Below are positions 1 through 8,489 of a stretch of DNA of 40,586 nucleotides, piece after piece. Position numbers and translations under genes: made by a program. The stretch is from Elusimicrobiota bacterium (GTDB taxonomy: Bacteria > Elusimicrobiota > Elusimicrobia > Elusimicrobiales > UBA9959), in the NCBI GenBank assembly GCA_016207645.1, contig JACQPH010000166.1, positions 1 through 40,586 on the forward strand. The letters run 5' to 3'. Positions within the stretch are counted from its first letter, which is position 1. Every line of letters begins with the position of its first letter. The notes beneath the pieces are model-generated. The model was not told where the DNA came from. It did not search any database and saw only the letters and a list, made by a program, of their open reading frames with translations.

Positions 1-46
1 AAGGGGTTCGCGAAACAAAACCCCGTCCAACCCTCCACTGCCTGAG
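1..46 (-). repeat. Truncated copy of the contig-end repeat family
   Basis: Read on the minus strand, this segment runs CTCAGGCAGTGGAGGGT, then a GGGGTTTTGTTTCGCGAACCCC core, and stops at the window edge. The same sequence, with a few changes, forms the last 43 bases of the window, and its core occurs twice in inverted orientation at 21786-21940. The repeat therefore points outwards at both window ends, as expected when an assembler breaks at a multicopy repeat. It lies just upstream of the YihY-family gene. Confidence 0.8.
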
Positions 47-57
47 CGTTTACGACG

Positions 58-900
58 ATGAATAAAAAGGTAAAAGCCGGGGTAGGCCGGGCCTGGGCGA
101 CGTTCCGCCTCGCCGCCGGGAGGTTCATCCTCATCGACGGGGAGCAATGGGCCGCGGCCTTCGCCTACAGCGCTTTTTTCAGCCTTTTCCCGCTGATAAT
201 CCTTTTAGTGACCGGGGCCTCCATCCTTTTCGACCAGGCCGCGGCCAGCGCCCTGGTCGTCGCCTTTATCGGGCAGTATATCCCTATAACCGGCGACATG
301 AAGAACTACGTCTTCGACACCATTTCCGGCGTGATAAGCGCCCGCGGCCAGGCCGGGTCCGTGGCGTTCTTCATGCTGGTCTGGATAGCTACCCAGACTT
401 TCAATACGCTCATACTCGCCGCCAACCGGGCCTGGGGCTCCTCCGGCAGCCGCTGGTGGACCCTCCCTTTGAAGAGCCTGGAGCTGCTGCTGGTGATAAA
501 CCTCGCGGTCATTACGCTGATCTGGGTCCCGGTCCTGGAGCGGGTGGCGAGGGGGCTGCTGCCGCACTTCGGGCTCATCGAGCGCACCTATAGTTTCTTT
601 ATGACCTGTCTGCCCTGGACGCTCATCTTTCTCAGCCTGAGCCTGTTCTACAAGGTGGCGCCCCACCGCAAGACGAAATTCTCGGAAGTCTGGGCCGCGG
701 CCTTGTGCGGGACGGCGCTGCTCGCGGGAGCCCAGTACCTGTTCACTTTCTATTTGAAGCATTACGCCACTTTCAACGCCGTTTACGGGGCCTTCGGCGG
801 CGTGATGGCGCTGCTTCTCTGGATCTACATTTCCGGCCTCATCTTCATCTTCTGCGCCTGCCTGAGCGCCGCGCAGAATGAAACGGGGAATAAACCGTGA
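58..900 (+). CDS. YihY/BrkB-family inner membrane protein
   Basis: A 280-residue polytopic membrane protein. After a basic N-terminus there is the family-typical stretch AAFAYSAFFSLFPLIILLV (about residues 33-51), followed by several more hydrophobic segments and a last pair ending in a Cys-containing helix near residue 265. The family was once called ribonuclease BN by mistake; its true role is unsettled, with envelope transport or integrity proposed. Length is normal for the family (about 280-320). The ATG start lies just inside the repeat-derived contig edge and I see no strong Shine-Dalgarno. Its stop overlaps the GTG start of the next glycosyltransferase by four bases, so the two are probably translationally coupled. 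The family call is firm; the function is not. Confidence 0.85.
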   Translation: MNKKVKAGVGRAWATFRLAAGRFILIDGEQWAAAFAYSAFFSLFPLIILLVTGASILFDQAAASALVVAFIGQYIPITGDMKNYVFDTISGVISARGQAGSVAFFMLVWIATQTFNTLILAANRAWGSSGSRWWTLPLKSLELLLVINLAVITLIWVPVLERVARGLLPHFGLIERTYSFFMTCLPWTLIFLSLSLFYKVAPHRKTKFSEVWAAALCGTALLAGAQYLFTFYLKHYATFNAVYGAFGGVMALLLWIYISGLIFIFCACLSAAQNETGNKP

Positions 901-2093
901 TAAGGCCGCTGGTCGTCCATATCATCACCCGCCTGGAACCGGGCGGGTCCAGCAGGAACGTGATCGATTCCTGCTCCGCCCAGGCCGCCGATCATAGCGT
1001 GGTGCTGATCTCGGGGCCGCATAAGGATTCCGGGGTCCTGCTCAAACTCCTGCCGCCGGAAGTGAATTACATAGAAGTAAAGAACCTCCAGCGCGAACTT
1101 TCCCCCGCCAGGGATATCCGCGCGCTGCTGGAACTGAGGAAGGAGATCGCCAGACTTGGGCCGGCTATCGTGCATACGCATACCTCGAAAGCCGGGGCGC
1201 TGGGGCGGGTGGCCGCCGCCCTGGCCAATCTGAGGTCGGAAAAACCGGCGATAGTTATACACACGCCGCACGGCCATTTGCTCCACGGCTATTACGGCCC
1301 GCTGAAAACTTTTATTTTTCTCCGGGCCGAGAAATCCCTCGCCAATTTCACCGATTATTTTATCGCCCTTACTCCCGGAGAAATGCGCGAATCCGCCGCG
1401 GCGGGAATAGGAAAGCTGAAGCAGTGGAGAGTAGTGCACAGCGGGGTGGACTTCAAGCCGCCGCCGGTCCCGGCGCAGAAGCTGGACCTCGATATAGCCG
1501 CGGATGAAATAGCCGTCGGCACGGTGGCCCGGCTGGAGCCGGTGAAGGGCGTGGAATACCTTATCCGCGCCGCCGCGCTCCTGGCGAAGAGCCTGCCCGC
1601 CAGGCGGCTTAAATATGTGGTGATCGGCGGCGGGGAACTGGAGCCCGCGCTCCTTAAACTGGCCGTAAGACTGGGCGTACGGGACCGCTTTATCTTCACC
1701 GGCTTCCGCGCTGACGCCGCGGCCCTTATGTCCGCGCTGGATATTTACGTCCAGCCCTCGCTCAACGAGGCCATGGGCAGGGCGCCGCTGGAGGCCCAGG
1801 CCCTGGGCCTCCCCGTGGTGGTAAGCCGGGTCTGCGGCCTGCCTGATATCATAAAGGAGGGGGAGACCGGCCTGACCGTAAAGCCCGGCGACGCCGGAGA
1901 CCTGGCACAGGCCCTCGAAAGGCTCATCCTTTCCGAAAAGCTCCGCGCGCGCATGGGGGCCGCCGCCAAAGCGTGGGCGGCCGAGCCGGACGGAACGGGC
2001 TTCCCGCGCTTCGGCGTGGAAAGCATGAACGCGCAGCTGCTCGCGCTTTACGCCTCCGTCCTCGGCAAGGCCGCGCCGCCGGAAACGGCGTAG
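897..2093 (+). CDS. GT4-type glycosyltransferase
   Basis: A 398-residue glycosyltransferase with the GT-B fold. The N-terminal acceptor domain begins with HIITRLEPGGSSRNV, which carries the usual Gly-rich loop. The C-terminal donor domain contains VGTVARLEPVKG near residue 206 and the GT4 signature region LNEAMGRAPLEAQALGLPVV near residue 293, where the conserved Glu pair binds the nucleotide-sugar. Substrate cannot be read from sequence; surface polysaccharide or lipid-linked glycan synthesis is likely. The GTG start overlaps the YihY stop as GTGA. The opening HIITRL motif is also in the glycosyltransferase at 32185, so the two are paralogues. A Rho-independent terminator follows at 2123. 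Confidence 0.9.
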   Translation: MIRPLVVHIITRLEPGGSSRNVIDSCSAQAADHSVVLISGPHKDSGVLLKLLPPEVNYIEVKNLQRELSPARDIRALLELRKEIARLGPAIVHTHTSKAGALGRVAAALANLRSEKPAIVIHTPHGHLLHGYYGPLKTFIFLRAEKSLANFTDYFIALTPGEMRESAAAGIGKLKQWRVVHSGVDFKPPPVPAQKLDLDIAADEIAVGTVARLEPVKGVEYLIRAAALLAKSLPARRLKYVVIGGGELEPALLKLAVRLGVRDRFIFTGFRADAAALMSALDIYVQPSLNEAMGRAPLEAQALGLPVVVSRVCGLPDIIKEGETGLTVKPGDAGDLAQALERLILSEKLRARMGAAAKAWAAEPDGTGFPRFGVESMNAQLLALYASVLGKAAPPETA

Positions 2094-2122
2094 CCGCTCA
2101 CCGGACTTCCGGAATCGCCGCT

Positions 2123-2149
2123 GCCGGGTATAAATGCCCGGCTTTTTTT
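2123..2149 (+). terminator. Rho-independent terminator
   Basis: A GCCGGG/CCCGGC stem with an 8-base loop is followed at once by seven T residues. It ends the YihY-glycosyltransferase unit and separates it from the oxidoreductase operon. Confidence 0.85.
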
Positions 2150-2272
2150 GATATACTTTTTATACAGCAGTTCGCACCACGCGCGACCCCCGGCAGCCCG
2201 ACAGAAGCTGCGACACAATTCCAGAAGCGCCCGCCAGGCCGGCCCGCCGCGAATAAACACCCCGGAGGTTCT

Positions 2273-2476
2273 ATGCCGAAGATGGAAGTGGACGTGGATA
2301 AGTGCAAAGGCTGCTACCTTTGCATCGTGGTTTGCCCCAAAAAGTGCATCGAAAGGTCCGATAAATTCTCCAAAACCGGCTATTACCCGGCCAAAGACTC
2401 GAAGGAAGGCTGCTGCATAGCCTGCCAGAGCTGCGCCCGCATCTGCCCCGACCTTGCGGTCAGGGTCTATAAATAA
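2273..2476 (+). CDS. 2-oxoacid:ferredoxin oxidoreductase, delta (ferredoxin) subunit
   Basis: A 67-residue 2[4Fe-4S] ferredoxin-like protein. It has two full cluster motifs, CKGCYLCIVVCP near residue 11 and CIACQSCARICP near residue 48. It receives electrons inside the oxidoreductase complex and passes them to free ferredoxin. The ORF track starts this frame far upstream at 1973, but that extension crosses the previous gene and a terminator. The ATG at 2273 has a good Shine-Dalgarno (GGAGG, 6 bases upstream) and gives the normal subunit size, so I chose it. It is first in a delta-alpha-beta-gamma operon with an 11-base gap to alpha. The four-separate-subunit layout is typical of KOR and VOR enzymes. 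Confidence 0.9.
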   Translation: MPKMEVDVDKCKGCYLCIVVCPKKCIERSDKFSKTGYYPAKDSKEGCCIACQSCARICPDLAVRVYK

Positions 2477-2487
2477 GGAGCATCATC

Positions 2488-3576
2488 ATGGCTGAAAAAA
2501 AATTAATGAAAGGCAACGAGGCCCTGGCCGAGGGAGCCGTGCGCGCGGGCTGCCGCTTCTTCGCCGGCTACCCGATCACCCCGCAGAACGAGATCCCCGA
2601 ATACATGTCCTGGCGCCAGCCGCAGGTGGGCGGGGCTTTCGTGCAGGCCGAGTCCGAGGTCTCGGCCATCAATATGGTCTACGGCGCCGCGGCCACCGGC
2701 ACGCGCTGCATGACCTCTTCCTCCAGCCCCGGCATGAGCCTCAAACAGGAAGGCATCTCCTACTGCGCCGGCGCCGACCTGCCCATCTTCATAGGGAATA
2801 TCATGCGCGGCGGCCCCGGCCTCGGCAACATAGCGGGCTCCCAGGGCGACTATTGGCAGGCCACGCGCGGCGGCGGCCACGGCGACTACCGCACCTTCGT
2901 GATGGCGCCCGCCAGCGTCACGGAGATGGGGAACTTCCCCCACAAATGCTACGAGGTCGCCTTTAAATACCGCATCCCCTCCATGATCCTGGCGGACGGC
3001 ATCATCGGCCAGATGATGGAGCCGGTGGAATTCACGACCCCCGAGATAGACCCCGCGGCCCTGCCCGTGCCGGAGTGGGCCATCGGCGTGAACAAGAACC
3101 GCGCCAAGCGCGTGGTAAAGTCCTACGACCTGCGCGAGGGCTGCCTTGAAGTGCTGGTCAACGAGCGCGCGAAGCGCTACAGGCAGATAGAGGCCAGCGA
3201 GGTGCTGTACGAGGAGAAAATGCTGGACGACGCCGAAATAGCCATAGTGGCCTACGGCATCTCGGCCCGCGTCTCCGTGGCCGCCATGAAGCTGGCCCGC
3301 GAGAAAGGCCTGAAGGCGGGGCTGTTCCGCCCGATAACGCTCTGGCCCTTCCCGAAAGCCCGGCTGGCCGAACTCTCAAACCGGATAAAGAAGTTCCTGG
3401 TGGTGGAAGTAAGCCTCGGCCAACTGGTGGAAGACGTCCAGCTCTCCAGCTGCGGCCGCGCGGACGTCCACCTGTACGCGAGGCCGGGCGGCGCCATCAT
3501 GACCGCCGACGAGGTGTGCCGGGCCGTCGAGAATATCGTGAAGAAGGGGGCTAAAGAATATGCAACTGCAAAATAA
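2488..3576 (+). CDS. 2-oxoacid:ferredoxin oxidoreductase, alpha subunit (KorA/VorB type)
   Basis: A 362-residue alpha subunit of the CoA-dependent 2-oxoacid:ferredoxin oxidoreductase family, which decarboxylates a 2-oxoacid to acyl-CoA and CO2 while reducing ferredoxin. The conserved start GNEALAEGAVRAGCRFFAGY followed by PITPQNEIPEYMS is the pyrimidine-binding domain; a transketolase C-terminal-like domain II follows from about residue 245. Length matches the stand-alone alpha subunit, not the fused pyruvate enzyme. Shine-Dalgarno AAGGAG precedes the ATG. Sequence alone does not separate 2-oxoglutarate from branched-chain 2-oxoacid specificity, so I leave the symbol empty. It overlaps the beta gene by 17 bases. 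Confidence 0.92.
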   Translation: MAEKKLMKGNEALAEGAVRAGCRFFAGYPITPQNEIPEYMSWRQPQVGGAFVQAESEVSAINMVYGAAATGTRCMTSSSSPGMSLKQEGISYCAGADLPIFIGNIMRGGPGLGNIAGSQGDYWQATRGGGHGDYRTFVMAPASVTEMGNFPHKCYEVAFKYRIPSMILADGIIGQMMEPVEFTTPEIDPAALPVPEWAIGVNKNRAKRVVKSYDLREGCLEVLVNERAKRYRQIEASEVLYEEKMLDDAEIAIVAYGISARVSVAAMKLAREKGLKAGLFRPITLWPFPKARLAELSNRIKKFLVVEVSLGQLVEDVQLSSCGRADVHLYARPGGAIMTADEVCRAVENIVKKGAKEYATAK

Positions 3577-4324
3577 GAGACCCGAATCCCTCCTGGACGT
3601 GAAGATGCATTACTGCCCCGGCTGCGGCCACGGCACGGTACACCGCCTCATAGCCGAAGCCATGGACGAGCTCGGGATACGGACCCGCACCATAGGGGTG
3701 GGACCGGTGGGCTGCACCGTCTTCGCGGACGCCTACTTCAACTGCGACATGATCCAGGGCGCCCACGGGCGCGGCCCCGCCGAGGCCACCGGCATAAAGC
3801 GCGTCAAGCCGGAGACCATCGTTTTCTCCTACCAGGGCGACGGCGACCTGGCCTCCATAGGCATGGCCGAAATAGTTCACACGGCGATACGCTCGGAGAA
3901 CATAACGGTGATCTTCGTGAACAACGCCATCTACGGCATGACCGGCGGCCAGATGGCCCCGACCACGCTGATAGGCCAGAGGGCCACCACCTGCCCCGAC
4001 GGCCGCACCGCCAAGCAGGCCGGCTACCCCATAAAAATGTGCGAACTGCTGGCCACTATAGACGGCGCGACCTACCTGGAGCGCACCACCGTGCACAATG
4101 TCCCGGGCGTGGTAAAGACCAAGACGGCCATAAGGAAGGCTTTCCAGAACCAGATAGACGGCAAGGGCTTCTCCATGGTGGAGATCCTCTCCATGTGCCC
4201 GACCAACTGGGGCACCAGGCTGGACAACCCTTCGGAGGCCGTGAAGTTCGTGGCCGAAGGCATGCTGCCCGTGTTCCCGCTCGGCGTGTACAAGGACGCC
4301 GGCGCGGCGAAGGGAGGACTTTAA
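3560..4324 (+). CDS. 2-oxoacid:ferredoxin oxidoreductase, beta (TPP-binding) subunit
   Basis: A 254-residue beta subunit holding the thiamine diphosphate site. It shows the family opening HYCPGCGHGTVHRL (about residues 16-29) and the TPP/Mg2+ motif GDGDLASIG near residue 93, followed about 20 residues later by IFVNNAIYGMTGGQMAPT. The cysteine set of CPGCGHG is characteristic of this subunit in the four-subunit enzymes. It overlaps the alpha subunit by 17 bases and is one base from the gamma subunit, so it is clearly part of one transcript. It works as a heteromer in the cytoplasm. Substrate is unresolved, as for alpha. Confidence 0.93.
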   Translation: MQLQNKRPESLLDVKMHYCPGCGHGTVHRLIAEAMDELGIRTRTIGVGPVGCTVFADAYFNCDMIQGAHGRGPAEATGIKRVKPETIVFSYQGDGDLASIGMAEIVHTAIRSENITVIFVNNAIYGMTGGQMAPTTLIGQRATTCPDGRTAKQAGYPIKMCELLATIDGATYLERTTVHNVPGVVKTKTAIRKAFQNQIDGKGFSMVEILSMCPTNWGTRLDNPSEAVKFVAEGMLPVFPLGVYKDAGAAKGGL

Positions 4325-4325
4325 T

Positions 4326-4865
4326 ATGTACCAAGGCATAAGGATATCCGGTTTCGGCGGGCAGGGCGTCATCTCCGCCGGCGTGCTTCTGGCCCAGGCC
4401 GGCATGATGGAGGGGAAGGAGGTCAGCTTCTTCCCGGCCTACGGCGCCGAGATGCGCGGCGGCACGGCCAACTGCTCCATAGTGGTCGCTTCCGACGAGG
4501 TCTCGACCCCGATAGTTTCCTCCCCCGACACCGCCATAGTGTTCAACGAGCCCTCCCTGGCCAAGTTCGAGCCCGCGGTGAAACCCGGCGGGCTGCTGAT
4601 AATAAACAGTTCGCTGATAAACTCCAGGGCCGGCCGCGCGGATATAAAGACGCTTTATGTGCCCTGCAACGCCATCGCGGCCGAACTGGGCAACGCCAAG
4701 GTCATGAACATGGTCGCTCTCGGCGCGTTCGCCGCGGCCACCGGCGCGATGTCCGTGGACGCCATAGCGAGGGCCCTGCCCAAAGTCTACAAGAAGCTCA
4801 AGCCCGAAGTCCTAGAGCTGAACGTGAAAGCCCTGAAGCGCGGCGCCGAGTTCAAGCTGAACTGA
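4326..4865 (+). CDS. 2-oxoacid:ferredoxin oxidoreductase, gamma subunit
   Basis: A 179-residue gamma subunit. The N-terminal GFGGQGVISAGVLLAQAG is the hallmark of this subunit, and YGAEMRGGTANC near residue 40 is also conserved. The usual length is about 180. The gamma subunit belongs to the catalytic complex and helps bind CoA. The gene starts one base after the beta stop and is followed by a strong Rho-independent terminator, which closes the operon. No regulator lies nearby. Confidence 0.92.
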   Translation: MYQGIRISGFGGQGVISAGVLLAQAGMMEGKEVSFFPAYGAEMRGGTANCSIVVASDEVSTPIVSSPDTAIVFNEPSLAKFEPAVKPGGLLIINSSLINSRAGRADIKTLYVPCNAIAAELGNAKVMNMVALGAFAAATGAMSVDAIARALPKVYKKLKPEVLELNVKALKRGAEFKLN

Positions 4866-4878
4866 AGCGGCGCGCTTG

Positions 4879-4914
4879 AAAAAGGGCCGCCGGGCAGGAC
4901 CCGCGGCCCTTTTT
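4879..4914 (+). terminator. Rho-independent terminator of the oxidoreductase operon
   Basis: A perfect 12-bp stem, AAAAAGGGCCGC/GCGGCCCTTTTT, with a 12-base loop and a T-rich tail. Because the stem carries A and T runs on both sides it could act in either direction, but only plus-strand genes flank it. Confidence 0.9.
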
Positions 4915-4929
4915 CTTTGCGGTATTTTA

Positions 4930-4935
4930 TAGAAT
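4930..4935 (+). promoter_or_regulatory. Candidate -10 box, leaderless start of the ABC exporter
   Basis: TAGAAT (inside the AT-rich TATAGAATACTAT) ends 6 bases before the ATG at 4942, so initiation at the usual distance would put the 5' end at or next to the start codon. There is no Shine-Dalgarno between them and no convincing -35 box. Inference only. Confidence 0.4.
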
Positions 4936-4941
4936 ACTATC

Positions 4942-6723
4942 ATGCATGACCGCAACGGCGACGACGGGCAGGACCCGAAAGAGAAGATAAACTACAGGTC
5001 CACCTTCCGCCTGCTGCTGGGCTTCATCCTGCCGGAGCGGAAAGGGTTCTCCGCCGCTTTCGCCTGGCTCCTGCTCTCCACGGCTTTCAACCTGCTGACC
5101 CCCATCATCGCCAAGCACATCATAGACAAAGCCATCCCCGCCCGCGACACGTCGCTGCTGGCGCTGTCGGTGGCCGCGCTTTTCCTTAACTCCGTCTCCT
5201 TCCTGGCCGCCAACTACATGCTCCGCATGCGGCTCATCCGGACCGGCCAGAAGATAATGACCGACCTGAAAAAGCGCATGCTGGCCCATATGCTGGCGCT
5301 CGACCTGCCCTTCTACGCCGAATTCCCGGTCGGCAGGCTGACCGCGCGCGTGCAGGCCGACGCCAGCACGCTCTACGAGCTCTTCACCGAGACCACCGTG
5401 AACATCTTCCGCGACCTGCTCATGTTCATAGTGACCTTCGGCGTGATGTTCTACTTCAGCCCCAGGCTCACCCTGCTCCTCTGCGCGGCCCTGCCCTTCG
5501 TGGTGGTCTTCAGCTCGGTCTTCCTGCGCAGGAGCTCGGCGCTCTTCGTCACCGTGCGCAAGCTGGCCAGCGAGATCTCCGGCTTCCTGACCGAGCACAT
5601 CAACGCCGCCGGACTGCTGCAGGCCTTCAACCGCGAGGCCATGACGGCGGCTAAGCTGGAGGAGATCAACAAGCGCAAGTTCGACACCGAGCTGAAAGGC
5701 GAGCTGATGATGATAGTCTTCTTCATGAGCATCATCATGATCAGCCCGCTTTCGATAGCCATGATACTGGGGGTGGGCGGAGGCTGGGCCATAGAGGGGA
5801 AACTGACCATCGGCACCCTGATAATGTTCATCCTCTATATCGACAAGCTCTTCGAGCCCATCTTCAGCGTCTCGGAGCATGTCAGCATCATCCAGCGCTC
5901 CTTCTCGGCCGGGCACCGCATTCATAAGATCCTCGAGCGCAAGCCGGCGATCACCGACCCGCCCAAGCCGCACTTCATACGCAATATCAAGGACAAGATC
6001 GAGTTCCGCGATGTCTGGATGCGCTATACCGACGACGCGCAATGGGTGCTGAAGGATATTTCCTTCACCCTGCCGCGCGGCAAAAGCCTCGCGATAGTCG
6101 GCGAGACCGGCGGAGGGAAGACCACCGTCACCAATCTGCTGTTCAAGTTCTATGTCCCGAACAAGGGGAGGATACTGATAGACGGCACCGACCTCTCCGA
6201 GATAAGCCTCAATTCCCTGCGCACTTCCATCGGCCTGGTGCAGCAGGACATCTACCTTTTTCCCGGCACCATCATGCAGAACCTCAAGCTGATGGACGAG
6301 GCCATCCCCGACGCCATGGTGCACGACGCCATCAAGAGCGTGGGCCTGGAGCAGTTCTTCAGGCGCCACGGCCTGAACAAGGTGATCGCCGACAAGGGCG
6401 CCAATCTCTCCGCGGGCGAGAAGCAGGTGATAGCCCTGGCCCGGGCAATGGTGCTCAACCAGGAAGTGCTGGTCTTCGACGAGGCCACCTCGCATATCGA
6501 CCCCTATACCGAGCGCCTGATAAACACGGCGATGCAGCGGCTCATCAGCCACAAGACGATGATCATCATCGCGCACCGGCTCTCCACCATCCGCAACGCC
6601 GACAATATCCTGCTGGTCTCGGAGGGGGAGATCAAGGAAAGCGGCACGCACGACGAGCTGCTGGCGAAGGGCGGCACTTATTCCAGGTTCTACAAGCTCC
6701 AGTTCGGGGAGGGCGCCGCATGA
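4942..6723 (+). CDS. ABC exporter half-transporter, catalytic-Glu subunit
   Basis: A 593-residue type IV (exporter-fold) half-transporter: six hydrophobic segments in about residues 25-310, then a nucleotide-binding domain. The Walker A is GETGGGKTT (about residue 387), the Walker B is VLVFDEATSHID with the catalytic Glu, and the H-loop is IIIAHRLSTI. The signature is LSAGEKQ in place of LSGGQ, so this NBD supplies a degenerate signature. It overlaps the next half-transporter by ATGA, and together they form a heterodimer with one canonical and one degenerate ATP site. Substrate is unknown; multidrug, lipid or peptide export are all possible. There is no Shine-Dalgarno before the ATG; see the candidate -10 box. 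Confidence 0.9.
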   Translation: MHDRNGDDGQDPKEKINYRSTFRLLLGFILPERKGFSAAFAWLLLSTAFNLLTPIIAKHIIDKAIPARDTSLLALSVAALFLNSVSFLAANYMLRMRLIRTGQKIMTDLKKRMLAHMLALDLPFYAEFPVGRLTARVQADASTLYELFTETTVNIFRDLLMFIVTFGVMFYFSPRLTLLLCAALPFVVVFSSVFLRRSSALFVTVRKLASEISGFLTEHINAAGLLQAFNREAMTAAKLEEINKRKFDTELKGELMMIVFFMSIIMISPLSIAMILGVGGGWAIEGKLTIGTLIMFILYIDKLFEPIFSVSEHVSIIQRSFSAGHRIHKILERKPAITDPPKPHFIRNIKDKIEFRDVWMRYTDDAQWVLKDISFTLPRGKSLAIVGETGGGKTTVTNLLFKFYVPNKGRILIDGTDLSEISLNSLRTSIGLVQQDIYLFPGTIMQNLKLMDEAIPDAMVHDAIKSVGLEQFFRRHGLNKVIADKGANLSAGEKQVIALARAMVLNQEVLVFDEATSHIDPYTERLINTAMQRLISHKTMIIIAHRLSTIRNADNILLVSEGEIKESGTHDELLAKGGTYSRFYKLQFGEGAA

Positions 6724-8489
6724 TCTTCGCCCTGAAATGGCTCATCCCCTACTGGCGCCGCTACAGATGGCGGATGATGACCATCATCCTGCTGGGCATG
6801 AGCAGCGCGGCGCTCGGCGCCGTCTACCCCTACCTGATAAAGCAGGTCATCAACGGGCTCGGCTCGCAGATGTCGCGCGCCTACCTGATGCGGTCCATCT
6901 GGCTGATCCTCGGCGTGGGCCTGGCCAACTCGGCGGTCAGCATCGCCGCGCAGCGCAACCGCGCCTACATGAACATGAAGCTGGAATGGGATTTCCGCAA
7001 GGAGGTTTTCGAGCATATCCTGCGCATGGATTCCCACTTCTTCCACCGCTTCACCACCGGCGACCTGGTGACGCGGCTGGTGGACGACATCTCCCGCAAG
7101 ATCTCCTGGTTCTCCTGCTCCGGCGTCTTCCGCTTCATCCAGGCGGTGTTCACGCTGATCGCGGCCGTGACCATGATGTTCCTGCTCAACCCGGCGCTGG
7201 CGGTCTGGGTGCTGCTGCCCACGCCGTTCATGCTGGCCGCCTCGCTGCTGACCGGCCGCAAGCTGCACGAGCGCTCCGATGCCCTGCAGAAGAGCATCAC
7301 GCTTATCTACGACTTCCTGGAGACCTGCTTCACCGGGATCAAGCTCATCAAGGCCAACGCCAAGGAGGCGGCGCAGTGCGCCTTCTTCGCCGCCAAGGCC
7401 GAAGGACAGATGGAAGCCGAGGTGTCGTCCTCGCGGCTGGACATCATCTTCTCCTATTTCTACCACTCCGCCAGCTTCGTTTCGGTGGCGCTCCTCTACC
7501 TGGCCGGCGGCCTGATGGTGATAGACGGCAAGGCCACGCTCGGCGACCTGATAGCCTTCTATTTCTACGCCGGCATGATCATGGGCCCCCTTATGGACAT
7601 CAGCCAGTTCTTCGTGACCGGCAACAGGGCCGGCGCCTCCATCAAGCGCATAGACGAGCTGCTGCGGTCCGGGAGCGCCGTGAAAAAGCCGCGCAAGCCC
7701 GCCCCGGCCCCGGAGCGGATAGAGAAAGTGGAAGCCCGCGACGTCTGCATGGCCACCGCCAAGGACGAACCGCTGCTGAGGAAGATCACCTTCGAGGCCC
7801 GGCGGGGCCAGTTGGTGGCCGTGGTGGGCAAGATAGGCTCCGGCAAGACCACGCTGATCTCGCTTTTGACCCGCCTGGCCGAATTCACCACCGGCGAGCT
7901 GATGGTGAACGGCGCTGACATCCGCTCTTTCGCCCCCGACGAACTGCGGCGCCGCGTCGGCCTGGTCACGCAGGAGCCGTTCATCATGACGGATACGGTG
8001 AAGAACAATATCACGCTGGGCAGGGAGGGCCTGGACGGCGAGCCGCTGGAGGCCGCCCTGCGCGTCTCCCAGCTCAAGCACGACCTGGCCAGGCTGCCCA
8101 AAGGCCTGGAAACAGGCGTGGGCACGCGCGGCTTCACGCTCTCCGGCGGCCAGAAGCAGCGCGTCTCGATAGCCCGGGCCATCCTCGCCAAGCCCGACCT
8201 GATCATCTTCGACGACGCGACCAGCGCCATGGACGCGCAGACGGAAGAGAATTTCTGGAAAGCGTTCAGGGGGGAACTCCCCGACGCGATCTGCCTGATA
8301 GTGACGCACCGGGTAAAGACCATCGAGCACGCCGACTTCATCCTGACCATGGACGAAGGCCGGCTGGCCGAGAAGGGGACCCACGCCGAGCTGATGGCGC
8401 TCAACGGGCTTTACAGGCAGATCTACGAGAGAAGGAAGCTGGAAGAGGAGCTGGGCGGCGGAGAGCCCAAAAAACGGAATGAAAACTGA
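6720..8489 (+). CDS. ABC exporter half-transporter, degenerate-site subunit
   Basis: A 589-residue exporter-type half-transporter. The ORF track begins at 6042, but that part is a shadow of the preceding gene's NBD; the ATG at 6720 overlaps the upstream stop (ATGA) and starts a normal transmembrane domain (MIFALKWLIPYW). The Walker A is GKIGSGKTT and the signature is a canonical LSGGQKQR. The Walker B is LIIFDDATSAMD, with Asp where the catalytic Glu should be, and the H-loop is IVTHRVKTI. In heterodimeric exporters such as TM287/288 or BmrCD this substitution marks the non-hydrolysing site. It ends 11 bases inside the following flavoprotein gene. Confidence 0.9.
   Translation: MIFALKWLIPYWRRYRWRMMTIILLGMSSAALGAVYPYLIKQVINGLGSQMSRAYLMRSIWLILGVGLANSAVSIAAQRNRAYMNMKLEWDFRKEVFEHILRMDSHFFHRFTTGDLVTRLVDDISRKISWFSCSGVFRFIQAVFTLIAAVTMMFLLNPALAVWVLLPTPFMLAASLLTGRKLHERSDALQKSITLIYDFLETCFTGIKLIKANAKEAAQCAFFAAKAEGQMEAEVSSSRLDIIFSYFYHSASFVSVALLYLAGGLMVIDGKATLGDLIAFYFYAGMIMGPLMDISQFFVTGNRAGASIKRIDELLRSGSAVKKPRKPAPAPERIEKVEARDVCMATAKDEPLLRKITFEARRGQLVAVVGKIGSGKTTLISLLTRLAEFTTGELMVNGADIRSFAPDELRRRVGLVTQEPFIMTDTVKNNITLGREGLDGEPLEAALRVSQLKHDLARLPKGLETGVGTRGFTLSGGQKQRVSIARAILAKPDLIIFDDATSAMDAQTEENFWKAFRGELPDAICLIVTHRVKTIEHADFILTMDEGRLAEKGTHAELMALNGLYRQIYERRKLEEELGGGEPKKRNEN

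Noticed and set aside
205-762. Long minus-strand ORFs opposite the YihY gene and similar long antisense ORFs elsewhere (e.g. 4927-6651, 6690-8384, 30016-32016)
   Set aside because: They are products of GC-rich codon bias on the opposite strand; the peptides are Gly/Ala/His/Arg-rich with no family motifs, while the plus-strand frames match known families.
6042-6719. N-terminal extension of the second ABC exporter ORF
   Set aside because: The extension is an out-of-frame reading of the first exporter's ATP-binding domain; the true start at 6720 is set by the ATGA overlap.
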